A stretch of 64,000 nt of DNA, taken from the NCBI RefSeq assembly GCF_032854445.1, contig NC_088295.1, positions 54,913,249 to 54,977,248 of the forward strand. The letters run 5' to 3'. The stretch's first letter is position 1, and every line of letters begins with the position of its first letter. A program made the position numbers and the translations under genes. The DNA is from Liolophura sinensis. Lineage: Eukaryota; Mollusca; Polyplacophora; Chitonida; Chitonidae. The notes under the pieces are model-generated. The model saw only the letters and a list, made by a program, of their open reading frames with translations. It had not been told where the DNA came from and made no database searches. This document shows, piece by piece, positions 56,301 through 64,000 of the stretch.

Positions 56301-58863
56301 AGTTTGTCCATACATGATAACTGGAGTTTTTCCATACATGATAACTGGAGTTTGTCCATACATGATAACTGCAGTTTGTCTATATATGATAACTGGAGTT
56401 TGTCTATACATCATAACTGGAGTTTGTCCATACATGATAACTGGAGTTTGTCCATACATGATAACTGGAGTTTTTCCATACATGATAACTGGAGTTTGTC
56501 CATACATGATAACTGGAGTTTGTCTATACATCAGTACTGGAGTTTGTCTATACATCATAACTGGAGTTTGTCCATACATGATAACTGGAGTTTGTCCATA
56601 CACGATAACTGGAGTTTTTCCACACATGATAACTGGAGTTTGTCCATACATGATAACTGCAGTTTGTCTATACATCATAACTGGAGTTTGTCTATACATG
56701 ATAACTGGAGTTTGTCCATACATGATAACTGGAGTTTTTCCATACATGATAACTGGAGTTTGTCCATACATGATAACTGCAGTTTGTCCATACATGATAA
56801 CTGGAGTTTTTCCATACATGATAACTGGAGTTTGTCCATACATGATAACTGGAGTTTTTCCATACATGATAACTGGAGTTTGTCCATACATAATAACTGG
56901 AGTTTGTCCATACATCATAACTGGAGTTTGTCTATACATGATAACTGGAGTTTGTCCATACATCATAACTGGAGTTTATCTTAAGGTTTAACACCTTAAT
57001 ATTTATTTCTGTATTAAATTGTAGTTTATCATCGCTCATCCGAATTTAATGAGAAAATAATCATTATAATAGTGTATTACTTATACAAGTAAAATTTTGT
57101 ACTTATACCTGCATTACTTAATTACTGCCGTACTCAAGAATATTTCACTTACAAGACGGCGGCCAACATTATCATGGGAGGAAACCAGCTATGTACCTGT
57201 TTTAATTTACCTGGTTGCGTCCCCATAACGGATGCCTCATGATGTTAACTACTGGGCTTAGACAGCTGACCCCAGTGTGATCACTGTAGATTCCTCTTCG
57301 AACATAGTCAGTGTGTTTTGCTCTGACTTCCACTGCAGTGGCCTCTGCTACATCAAATATCAAATTTGGACTGTAGAAAGAAAACATCAAGTAAATATCT
57401 CAATCAAAATACCAGAAAAAACATAAATGTCATATACGAATCCACTCATCTGCATGACATTTCCATGTAAATAAGTGCCCGACAAGATTTTCAGGGCACT
57501 GGATTTTCTGTGTTAGTATTTGTATTCTGTGATATGTTGTAATGTATGTATGTATGAAGTTTAACGTTGTACTTAAAAATTTTTACCTCATGTGATGACG
57601 AGGAGTCATTGGGTGTGTGTATATGTCTTGTGTCTTCTTGTGGCAGTTAAAATGCTGTTGCCAATGAGACCTGACACCTGACACCCCACCCAGTCACATT
57701 ATGCATTGAGCCAACCGGCCATAAGTTTCCTTCCTTTAACCTCTCTGTGCTGAGCGCCATGCGAAGCAGTGGCAAGTACCATTTTTAAAGTATGATCCGA
57801 CCCAGATTTGAAATTGGGGTCATCCTACTGCGCTATGATATGACTGTGTTCTGACAGGTCTAATGTACTGCATTTGATGAGTATGCATTAAATATCAAAG
57901 CACAAAGGCTCAGAACAACGTTTAGACCCAAAGATTCCTTCAACTGGCTAAACAAAATTTTGCCAAACCTATATGACCAGAGCATTCTCAGACTAAGGAA
58001 ACAGAGAGTGCATGGAGGAAACCAGGAAGAGAGTGTATGGAGGAAACCAGGATGAGAGAGCATGGAGGAAACAGGGAAGAGAGTGCATGGAGGAAATCGT
58101 GAAGACAGAACATGGAGGAAATTGTGAAGAGAGAACATGGAGGAAGCCAGGCAGAGAGTTCAAGGAGGAAACTGGGCAGAGAGTGCATGGAGGAAACCAC
58201 GCTTCCTAATGAAAAGCAGCACCCATTATGTTTGCTAATGGTGTTCAATAAATAATTCATTTTATGAAATTTTAAGAGAAAATTTAAGAGCTTCGAGATA
58301 AATCAGAGTAAAAATGGAAAAGAAACAGGTCTGAAACGACTTTAGTTGAATTATATAACATGATGAGGTCCATTTTCAAAAATTTCTGACGTTTACGAAA
58401 CTGTTGAAGCAGTTATTAAGTATCTGAAATTGTTGAAAATGTAGACCTCAACGTGGAATTTAATAGAAGTAAAAAAAAAAGGGAACTTTAGTTTTTCGCC
58501 ATTTTTTCAAATACAAAAGTTCAGGTTTACTAACTTAAAGGTAGCCGCAAGTCCTAATGCCTGGGGGAAAGAGGTAGCATTTCCCGACTCGACTGCTCCC
58601 CGCAAACATTCTGTGTTCCACTGGTATGGTCCTATGGCCAGACGCGGTATGGCCGGGGCCGGGTTACTTGTGCCTTGTTTACCTCCGCCACCTTTTGACA
58701 GCTGAAGGATTATCTCCTCTAGTGTCAGTCTTTTGACAAGATCGTCTACTCTTTCATCCCACGACAGCGACGTGTTTTGAAAAGGAAAAAATGGCCCTGT
58801 ACATTCTACATACGTTAGCAGCCACAAAATAACGACACCGTGAATGAGACAGAAAGCTGCCAT
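44394..58863 (-). CDS. Secreted glycoside hydrolase family 3 (beta-xylosidase/beta-glucosidase-like), 11 exons
   Basis: Predicted exo-acting retaining glycosidase removing terminal beta-linked sugars, secreted. Exons in order: 58535-58863, 57211-57370, 55398-55568, 54036-54127, 51411-51897, 49942-50164, 49242-49331, 47287-47502, 46752-46952, 45584-45758, 44394-44488. Borders are AG/GT and phases fit, apart from one extra base at 47396-47402. Without it the product is 745 residues, the usual GH3 size. Residues 1-21 form a signal peptide. GH3 marks: GPYQWNTECLRG, ATSFPQALGLAATFNPNL, VVNIMRHPLWGRNQETYGED, AVCKHFDVHGG, and GFNGYAISDEGALEF with the likely nucleophile Asp281. Then IVLLKNDGLLPL and ETENHDRPSMKLPGQQ (candidate acid/base Glu492 or Glu494), and a C-terminal fibronectin III-like domain (YPFGYGLSYSEY, NLGRDGDEVSQVYISW). 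It is closest in pattern to plant and bacterial beta-xylosidases, but the substrate cannot be told from sequence. Confidence 0.92.
45240..45375 (-). mobile_element. SINE family A fragment with 3-unit internal repeat
   Basis: Tail and core complement (TTGATTGGTGTTTTACATC, CACCATTATGGTGGGAGGAA), then GGAGGAAAcTGGGCAGAGCA-type units repeated three times at 45317-45375. Sequence 45400-45535 resembles family B head material, suggesting a composite insertion. Confidence 0.7.
45825..46096 (-). mobile_element. SINE family A, near full length (GH3 intron 9)
   Basis: Runs from the tail complement (GTGTTTTACGCCGTACTCAT) to the head complement (CTAACCAACTGAGCCACGGA). It includes the B-box-region complement GGACTTGAACTCACAG. 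Confidence 0.92.
46140..46295 (-). repeat. Degraded SINE-like sequence (family C related)
   Basis: Words such as AACCTTCGGGAAATTACTG, ATCTTTCCCACG and GGTGGAAGACAACC follow the order of the family C copy at 55640-55945. Heavily diverged. Confidence 0.35.
47396..47402 (-). other. Homopolymer frameshift in GH3 exon 8
   Basis: Seven T on the minus strand within exon 47287-47502. The exon is 216 bp; 215 would keep the reading frame. Upstream it reads ...SAILQSFF and downstream PAQTAGEALYNILTNTGED, both clearly GH3, in frames that differ by one base. Read literally, translation stops six codons after the run. An extra T is most simply an assembly or base-calling error, or an individual null allele. 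Confidence 0.85.
47830..48045 (-). mobile_element. SINE family A, tail, core and part of head (GH3 intron 7)
   Basis: GATTGGTGTTTTACGCTGTG through GAGCTGGACTTGAACTCGCA to TGAGAGACTCCTGGGTCATT; the end of the tRNA-like head is missing. Confidence 0.9.
48285..48556 (-). mobile_element. SINE family A, near full length (GH3 intron 7)
   Basis: Starts with (ATTT)n, GGTGTTTTACGCCGTACACA, and ends at the head complement ACTGAGTCACTGAGGC. The 32-bp array starts within a few bases of its end. Confidence 0.92.
48557..49224 (-). repeat. 32-bp minisatellite next to the GH3 exon 7 splice donor
   Basis: About 21 copies of a 32-bp unit, GGATAATCTCATACCACTG plus TTAATGGCATGTA, with G/A and C/T variants. It stops about 18 bp short of the exon boundary at 49242. 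The unit resembles the exon 7 end itself (plus strand ACCAACGTTAATGACATCCA), with the splice-donor complement TTACC matched by ATACC. An older, isolated copy sits at about 48196-48225. Confidence 0.93.
50343..50497 (-). mobile_element. SINE family A, tail and core only (GH3 intron 5)
   Basis: TTGGTGTTTTTACGCCGTAC through GTTGCTGTTAGACCTTCCCA; the tRNA-like head is absent. Confidence 0.88.
51950..53478 (-). repeat. 77-bp minisatellite copied from the GH3 exon 5 acceptor
   Basis: About 20 copies of a 77-bp unit with CTTCTTATTGGAACAGGAGG, TATTCCATTAACACTGTAAA and ATGTGATTCAGATTCC. The first 50-odd bases match the 5' end of GH3 exon 5 (51847-51897) together with its splice acceptor. On the minus strand each unit reads TTTTACAG then TGTTAATGGAAT, against TTTTTCAG then TGTTAATGGAAT at the real site. 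Relative to the exon, the units lack one base in the CCTGCCTGT region, so they cannot encode the same peptide. The array lies wholly in intron 4. Confidence 0.95.
54122..54740 (-). repeat. 36-bp minisatellite containing the GH3 exon 4 acceptor
   Basis: About 17 copies of a 36-bp unit, GGTAAGAACATGACCTTGAA plus AAACAGGATAAGATAA. The copy nearest the exon (ACCTTGAAAAACAGGATA at 54125-54142) contains the acceptor and first codon of exon 54036-54127, so the array supplies its polypyrimidine tract. The period is a multiple of 3 and no stop occurs, so the minus strand is open in several frames (up to 237 codons). I regard these as non-coding. Confidence 0.95.
55640..55945 (-). mobile_element. SINE-like element, family C (GH3 intron 2)
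   Basis: Co-linear with 7900-8245: CAGTTTTATGGGTGAAAGAA, GGCAAGTTCCTGAC, and at the far end a tRNA-like head complement (TTGAAAGGCAATCATCTTAA). Confidence 0.55.
56236..56980. repeat. 24-bp minisatellite in GH3 intron 2
   Basis: About 31 copies of the 24-bp unit CATACATGATAACTGGAGTT plus TGTC, with a few recurrent variants (TTTTTC, TCTATACATC, CTGCAG). A period divisible by 3 without stops gives roughly 240-250-codon open frames on both strands, encoding 8-residue repeats. It is intronic and lacks splice or start context, so the frames are not called as genes. Confidence 0.96.
57120..57188 (-). mobile_element. SINE family A fragment
   Basis: TGCCGTACTCAAGAATATTT, then ACGGCGGCCAACATTATC and GGGAGGAAACCAG, ending about 20 bp before the GH3 exon 2 donor at 57210. 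Confidence 0.85.
57550..57850 (-). mobile_element. SINE family B copy (GH3 intron 1)
   Basis: Complement of the family B body: TGATGACGAGGAGTCATTGG, TGTGTCTTCTTGTGGCAG, CCAACCGGCCATAAG. The head complement is present at the high-coordinate end (GACCCAGATTTGAAATTGGG as B-box region). Confidence 0.8.
58005..58200 (+). repeat. About 25-bp tandem repeat of SINE-core type (GH3 intron 1)
   Basis: Seven to eight imperfect copies of GCATGGAGGAAACCAGGAAG plus AGAGT. The unit resembles the family A core complement (GGGAGGAAACCGGGCAGAGC), suggesting amplification from a SINE fragment. Confidence 0.85.
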
Positions 58864-60714
58864 GATGATGTCATGTGACTAGGGCAAAAATTCAGAAATA
58901 GTCACATGGGCTTAGCGCAATGAGGGACCGTCTGTAATTCACTGAAATTATTTTTTCTTTATTTATTTGATTGGTGTTTTACGCCATACTCAAGGATATG
59001 ACACAAGACAGGACACCCCACCTAGTACCATGTACACTGACAATGGGCTGTAGATATAAAATATGAAGTCTTTGATATAAGTTTCACTTTGATACTGAAA
59101 CATGAATCTGTGGTTGACAATCATTTTTCTTCCATGTTATAAAAACACATACCTTACTGCCTAACGGGAAAGGCATATGCCTCCACATATTTCACTGATC
59201 AACACATTGATTTCAGATATGATAAGGTACATACATTATATACATGTAACTGACATATTGTATAGGTATGGATTCCTCCAGGCTTACAATGTCTGGCCAA
59301 TCTTCAGATGTATATTCCCATCAATCACTAACAATTAACATCCAGGTTTGAACAAATTATCACATAATATATTCTATTACTTTCAGGACCCGTTTCTGCG
59401 GCTAAACAAGAATTTCAATTACTCAATCCAAATGATGTACCAGTTTATGACACAAGGTTCCTAATTAACATATTTCTTTATCTTTCTTAAGATATAATGT
59501 CATATATATTGAAGTGATGCAGCATCGACACTGATTGGCTGACAGTGGAGATAGAGTTCCCTGGATTAAAGCTTGCAGCTTGAACAATGTACCATACCTA
59601 AAATTCAGCTTAGGCAAGACATAGCCTCAGTTTGCCTATCTCTCAAACCAACCAAGCAGAACTGATTCTGTGGCCTTTTAAACATAAATTTATGCAGTGT
59701 TTTAAAGATATTAATTTACATTCATCATCTGGAGTATACTAAGAAGTAGATATATATAAATGTAACCCTAGATACAGATGCACTCAGAAGCCTGTATCAT
59801 GTAGGGCCTACACATATTCCTAGCACTGGTACACAAACTTACATGTACACATATTCCTAGCACTGGTACACAAACTTATATGTACATGTACACATATTCA
59901 ATTTTGCTTCATCACATGACTGAAAAATTGTTAAGTACAGCGTTCAACCCCAAGTATTCAATCATTCATTCAAACTTGCTCATACACCCCCTTGACAATT
60001 TTTCTGTGGTATGACGACAATGAGTCCTCAGGTATGTGTACCTGTATTGTGTCTTCTTGTGGCAGGGCAAGTTCATGCCACCAAAGTACCCTGCCACATT
60101 ATACTGACACCAGGCCAACTTAAGTCCTGTCCTCTAGTCTTTCAGTGCTGAGAACCCCACCAAGCGAGGCAGCAAAAAGTGCCATTTTTAAAGTCTTTGG
60201 CATAGCCCCAGAGGGGTATGAACCTGGGTCTCCAGGCTTTGAGATAAATCCCCTGACCATTAGGCCACTAAAGCAGTTTCAACATAAATTAGGTGTTAAT
60301 TATGGCACAATTGTTGGTAACCTGCATGTAAACAAATAAGGCAGGATACAACAAATATGTACCAAAAGGTCAAACCTAGTAACTATATACAATGATACCT
60401 ATTCAATACACAATCTCATTATAGCTTTGTTTAGTCTGAAACAGCAATATTACATCATAGTATATTCATATTCATCTCAGATAACTCTATACTGAAAATT
60501 CCATACACGGTGTATTGAAAATAGCAAATTTGGCATTTTCACATACAGGATTTAAAATAACAAAATAACTAAAACATAAGGGTCTACTGCAGAATCTATA
60601 AGCCCTAAACGCTTTCCTTCCTTACTGTAGTAACACAAAATATATGTACAAGTACATGTATTGTCACGCCCAACCCGCGGCATAATTGTTATTGTAGGAA
60701 ATTCTTTAATAAAT
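58864..60714. other. Upstream flank of the GH3 gene
   Basis: Should contain the GH3 promoter and 5' UTR (transcription leftward from about 58,880-59,000), but no TATA box or initiator is clear. A short family A tail fragment lies at 58955-59000. A duplicated roughly 37-bp segment with ACATATTCCTAGCACTGGTA lies at 59810-59885. A family B tail lies at 59925-59975. No coding region seen. Confidence 0.5.
59985..60275 (-). mobile_element. SINE family B copy with recognisable tRNA-like head
   Basis: On the minus strand it begins TAGTGGCCTAATGGTCAGGG (A-box like) and CCAGGTTCATACCCCTC (B-box like), then AAAGACTTTAAAAATGGCAC and the CCACAAGAAGACACAATAC body. Confidence 0.8.
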
Positions 60715-61060
60715 TACCGGCCCGGATAGCACAGTTGGTAGAGCGTTCGCTTCGGGACCTTGATCTAGTCACACCTAAGACTTTAAAAGAGGAAGTTGTA
60801 ACTTCCTCGCTTGGCGTTCAGCATGAAGGGGATAGTGCAACGACTGGTTGACCCGTATCAGTATAATGGCTCGGGCGAGGCTGCTTACTTGCCTTCGGTA
60901 AGTCGTCTCAGTGAAGCAGCACTAAATAAAAGAGCGGTGGAAATCCGTCCTGCAACAAGGAGGCACATTACACGTACATGTACCCTAATGATTCCTTCGT
61001 CGTCATATGACTGAAAAATTGTTGAGTACGACGTTAAACCCCAAGCACTCACTCACTCAC
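60715..61060 (+). mobile_element. Intact tRNA-derived SINE with 12-bp target-site duplication
   Basis: TCTTTAATAAAT occurs at 60703-60714 and again at 61061-61072, flanking a 346-bp element. The head carries an A-box-like ATAGCACAGTTGGTAGAGC at 60726-60744. The 3' end carries ATGACTGAAAAATTGTTGAG and ACGTTAAACCCCAAGC, then an (ACTC)n terminus. The exact duplication and clean ends imply a relatively young insertion. Confidence 0.9.
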
Positions 61061-62209
61061 TCTTTAATAAATCTCCAAACATAAGATCCCAGAGGAAGAA
61101 CTGACATTAGAGTTTAAGGTACGCTAATAACCTACAGGGTTCCTGGATGATATAATAAATATTAAACAGTATAATGATCTAAAGAAACAACAGACTCATA
61201 GAAAACAGAGATTAGGAATACAGTTATAGATGAACATTTTATTACAATGAAATTAACAAGCAGCAGTTCACACGAGTGGAATAAACGAATCACGAAAAGT
61301 TAAATTATCCTTGAGTGTTTCTATCATCTTTCAGGCACCAGATAGGAAAGGTAAGCTTCTGTAATCTTCCAGTTCTTAATATAGTCAAAAGGAGGCAATG
61401 CATAATAAGCTAAATATGGAAACTAATATCACCATAATAGGTGGTATGTTCAATTCAGATTAAATAATATGCATCTCCATATGTAGCTGATTTCCAAGGT
61501 CATAAACAGGCCTATGTAGTTATGAGCTTGAGACGTTTACTACTAGAATAGAAAACAGAATACATCAAAATTGGTGGAATGTTTAGTCCATGTTACATAA
61601 ATAACACATCTCTTCAGTATCATCTCGTCCTCAATTGTCGTGATCTCTAGGAACACTGGCGGGAATCGAGGTGACGCTTTAACAAGTTGTCAACAGCTAA
61701 ATTCTCTCTCAAACGTCAGTCTATGAACAGCTACACTCCTAGGGAATCCCCAAGGAACAGTCCATCAACATCCACCACCGGATTTGGTGGGGGTAACAAT
61801 AGATTGGGTAAACTCCGACTTCACACTTCACGTATTGTTTGAGGTAAACTACTCATAAAGGATCTCAAGGTTGGTATGGTGAGTAGTCGGTTAATAACTT
61901 TCACTCGCATGGTACTCGTAGTATAAATGTTAAGTTATTAATCCAGTGTAATCGCTGTCTATATGGTAGACAGTAAAATGCACAACTGGGATTCCACCGA
62001 ATTTGGTGACGTCGTAATGATCTACTTAACATGAATATTATAATTAGCCATGTGCTTGATGTATCGATATTTCTATACTAGTAACAAACCGTGCACTGTA
62101 ATTCAACTTGCAGTGGGGTGGCCATCACCCGCACTAAGCTGTCGCTGTGCCATCTAAGGTCGGATAGCCTGAAGTAAACTGTTTTTGATATTTTTCCCGA
62201 AATTGCCGA

Positions 62210-62396
62210 CTTTGAAGCTTCGCGGGCTCCGTAGTTATACTAAATGGTCAAGGGCCATGACCTCGCATTGAACTAATCAAAATCCTTCACTCTGAGCGTG
62301 TTCGATTGGGAGGGTTCCTGCATTGCGCCATTCCTTATGGCAAAATTTCCGCCACACGTGAGGAAGGTCAAGACAAGACGGCAGTCAACATTGGAT
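62210..62396 (+). repeat. Local duplication, copy 1
   Basis: Shares with 63020-63192 the words GACTTTGAAGCTTC, GGGCCATGACCTCGCATTGA, CATTCCTTATGGCAA and GCAGTCAACATT, in the same order with roughly 80 percent similarity by eye. Confidence 0.85.
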
Positions 62397-63019
62397 TGAA
62401 TAAATAATAATTCAGTTATTTTAAAGCTTTATTTAAATGATGATCAATTTGAAATTCCGAAATTAAGAATTAAACATTGTCACGGAAGCAAGAAAACAGT
62501 TGCTTAGTACTAAGTGAATAAAATTCTTAAAATTTAAAAGCAATCAACTGAATTGTGTTACCAGTTTATTTTTATTGGAGTGAATACAAACTTTGAATTC
62601 ATTCAAGTGGTAGGCCTACATGAATATTAAAATAATAATTTGTTGTTTGTTTTTCTGTGCAAATTAGCCATATAGTCTCACCATTGTGAAGACAAACGTA
62701 GTATTATTCAGCAGTTTAAATACTGAAATTGCTTTTCATGCCACAAGTACTGTCCTTGTCTGAATGAAAGCTTAGAAGCATTCCTGATATACAAGTAACT
62801 GAGTCTAGCATTCATTGCTCTCACTTTCTCAGGAATTAGTCTGTTTACTAGTATTCTGTAGGAATATTTTATAAATTTTGTTTATTCTTTAGGAGGAAGG
62901 TGACATCTGCTGAGGGGGATGCATATGCCCCAGACCCCCCAAAAAATGTTGCGCCATACACCCAGAAGTAAAGTCACGTTCATTTATTGAAATAATAAAT
63001 CTAGATGTAATGCATGACT

Positions 63020-63192
63020 TTGAAGCTTCTCAGGCTCCATATTTATACTAAAAGGTAAGGTCAGGGGCCATGACCTCGCATTGAACTCATCAAAATCCTT
63101 CGCACTATGAGGGATTCCTGCATTGCGTCATTCCTTATGGCAACACTTCCGCTGCATGTGAGCAGGGTCAAGACAAGATGGCAGTCAACATT
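63020..63192 (+). repeat. Local duplication, copy 2, with promoter-like motifs
   Basis: Partner of 62210-62396, about 0.8 kb apart in direct orientation. It contains an ETS-like ACTTCCG (63145-63151) and a YY1-like AAGATGGC (63175-63182), which copy 1 has as AAGACGGC. Confidence 0.8.
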
Positions 63193-63549
63193 TCAGTCCT
63201 TGTTCTACACGTGGGGAAAAGAAGGAAACCAGACAGAATAAAGCCTACAGCTAGGTATTTCCTGTCGAGTTAAAATCGGTTTGAAATGTTTGTTACTCGA
63301 ACACAAGCAGATAGTATACACACCAGTCGCAATGCTATAAATGTTGCTATGTGTTTTCCAAGCAAACATCAAGTTTTCCAAGTACAACAATAACCTAAAT
63401 ATAAATCGAACTAGAACTCGGTTGATATGTCAGACCAACAACTTTAATACTTAGAGTTGGAGAGCAGCCAGAAGTAACAACAGAAAGCCCTGTCGTTACA
63501 GTATACATATGAATGTCAATCATTCTTTAAGGATACATGAAATGAGTTG

Positions 63550-63750
63550 GTTTTGATTCTTAATGTGCATATTATGATGTTTAATAACATATGACAGTGC
63601 AATCAAATTTTTCACCTTTCATGTTTGGGGGTAAAAATACAGTTTTCGTAAGGCCCCAGCGGTCAGTCTGCAAATTAAGTAGCTTGCAGTGGTGACGTCA
63701 ACGATAATCCCTGTTTCAAAAGAACCTTGTGGGGGACAGACCAAATGGAT
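63550..63750 (+). repeat. Dispersed repeat D, copy 2
   Basis: Partner of 21890-22110. Words in common include TTCTTAATGTGCA, CGGTCAGTCTG or its variant, AGTAGCTTGCAGTGGTGACG and GACAGACCAAATGG. Confidence 0.7.
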
Positions 63751-64000
63751 CAAAAATAGTTACCTAACATTTTTTAACGGTCACATGATACAATTGGACT
63801 GTTTCTACCTTCATCAATAAAAGAACTCAAACTCCCATATTTAAATTTTTGGTGAAAGCAGCCCACCAGTGTATTTATACATGAATAAATTCAGTTACAG
63901 CAATGTCACCGTAATGTAAGTCAACATGGTCTAGCAGTTGTCAATGACAGACTTCATGTACCTTTAATAACACAAAATTACATCTACTTGTTCCACTGCT

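Larger units (their letters stand above)
61073..64000. other. Flank without recognised gene
   Basis: No supported coding exon. Contains the two-copy block at 62210-62396 and 63020-63192 and copy 2 of dispersed repeat D. Confidence 0.5.

Noticed and set aside
56214-56991. Repeat-protein frames of about 245 codons on both strands.
   Set aside because: Open in several frames because the 24-bp unit lacks stops; intronic, with no start or splice context.
60726-60790. Possible tRNA gene (ATAGCACAGTTGGTAGAGC).
   Set aside because: The A box is good but no proper B box, anticodon arm or acceptor stem follows; it is the head of the SINE at 60715-61060.

Overview
This is intron-rich, AT-rich animal nuclear DNA, most likely from a mollusc (I lean to a bivalve). 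The evidence is three multi-exon animal genes with GT-AG introns, many tRNA-derived SINE copies of the type common in mollusc genomes, frequent TACATGTA words, and an animal glycoside hydrolase family 3 gene with introns. There are no prokaryotic operons, CRISPR arrays, rRNA genes or functional tRNA genes. Species cannot be fixed from the sequence alone.

Layout. (1) 656-9825, minus strand: the 5' part of an NMDA-type glutamate receptor NR1 (GRIN1-like) gene. Nine coding exons give 488 residues (signal peptide, amino-terminal domain, start of the ligand-binding domain); the gene leaves the window at the left edge. Two of its introns hold 56-bp and 51-bp minisatellites. (2) About 9880-18900: the head-to-head interval between GRIN1 and the next gene, with no confident coding exon. 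(3) 19205-39297, plus strand: a complete SMCR8 gene in 26 coding exons, 1096 residues, phase-consistent throughout. SMCR8 partners C9orf72 and WDR41 in autophagy and lysosome control; the catalytic arginine finger is conserved. (4) 39298-44393: the tail-to-tail interval. (5) 44394-58863, minus strand: a complete secreted GH3 beta-xylosidase/beta-glucosidase-like gene in 11 exons, about 745 residues, with one apparent 1-base frameshift in a 7-base homopolymer. (6) 58864-64000: upstream flank with SINEs, one of them intact with a 12-bp target-site duplication, and two duplicated blocks.

The three genes look functionally unrelated. The most unusual feature is in the GH3 gene: at least three tandem arrays (77-bp, 36-bp and 32-bp units) appear to have been seeded from its own exon/intron junctions, so each unit carries a copy of a splice acceptor or donor. 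Two arrays lie against the authentic splice site and the third begins about 50 bp from it. I did not find a new defence or mobile system. The novelty lies in these junction-derived minisatellites, the shared 3' tail among different SINE families, and a lineage-specific SMCR8 exon with three DSG-type motifs.

Exon boundaries come from reading splice signals, frame continuity and remembered family sequences; no alignment program was run.
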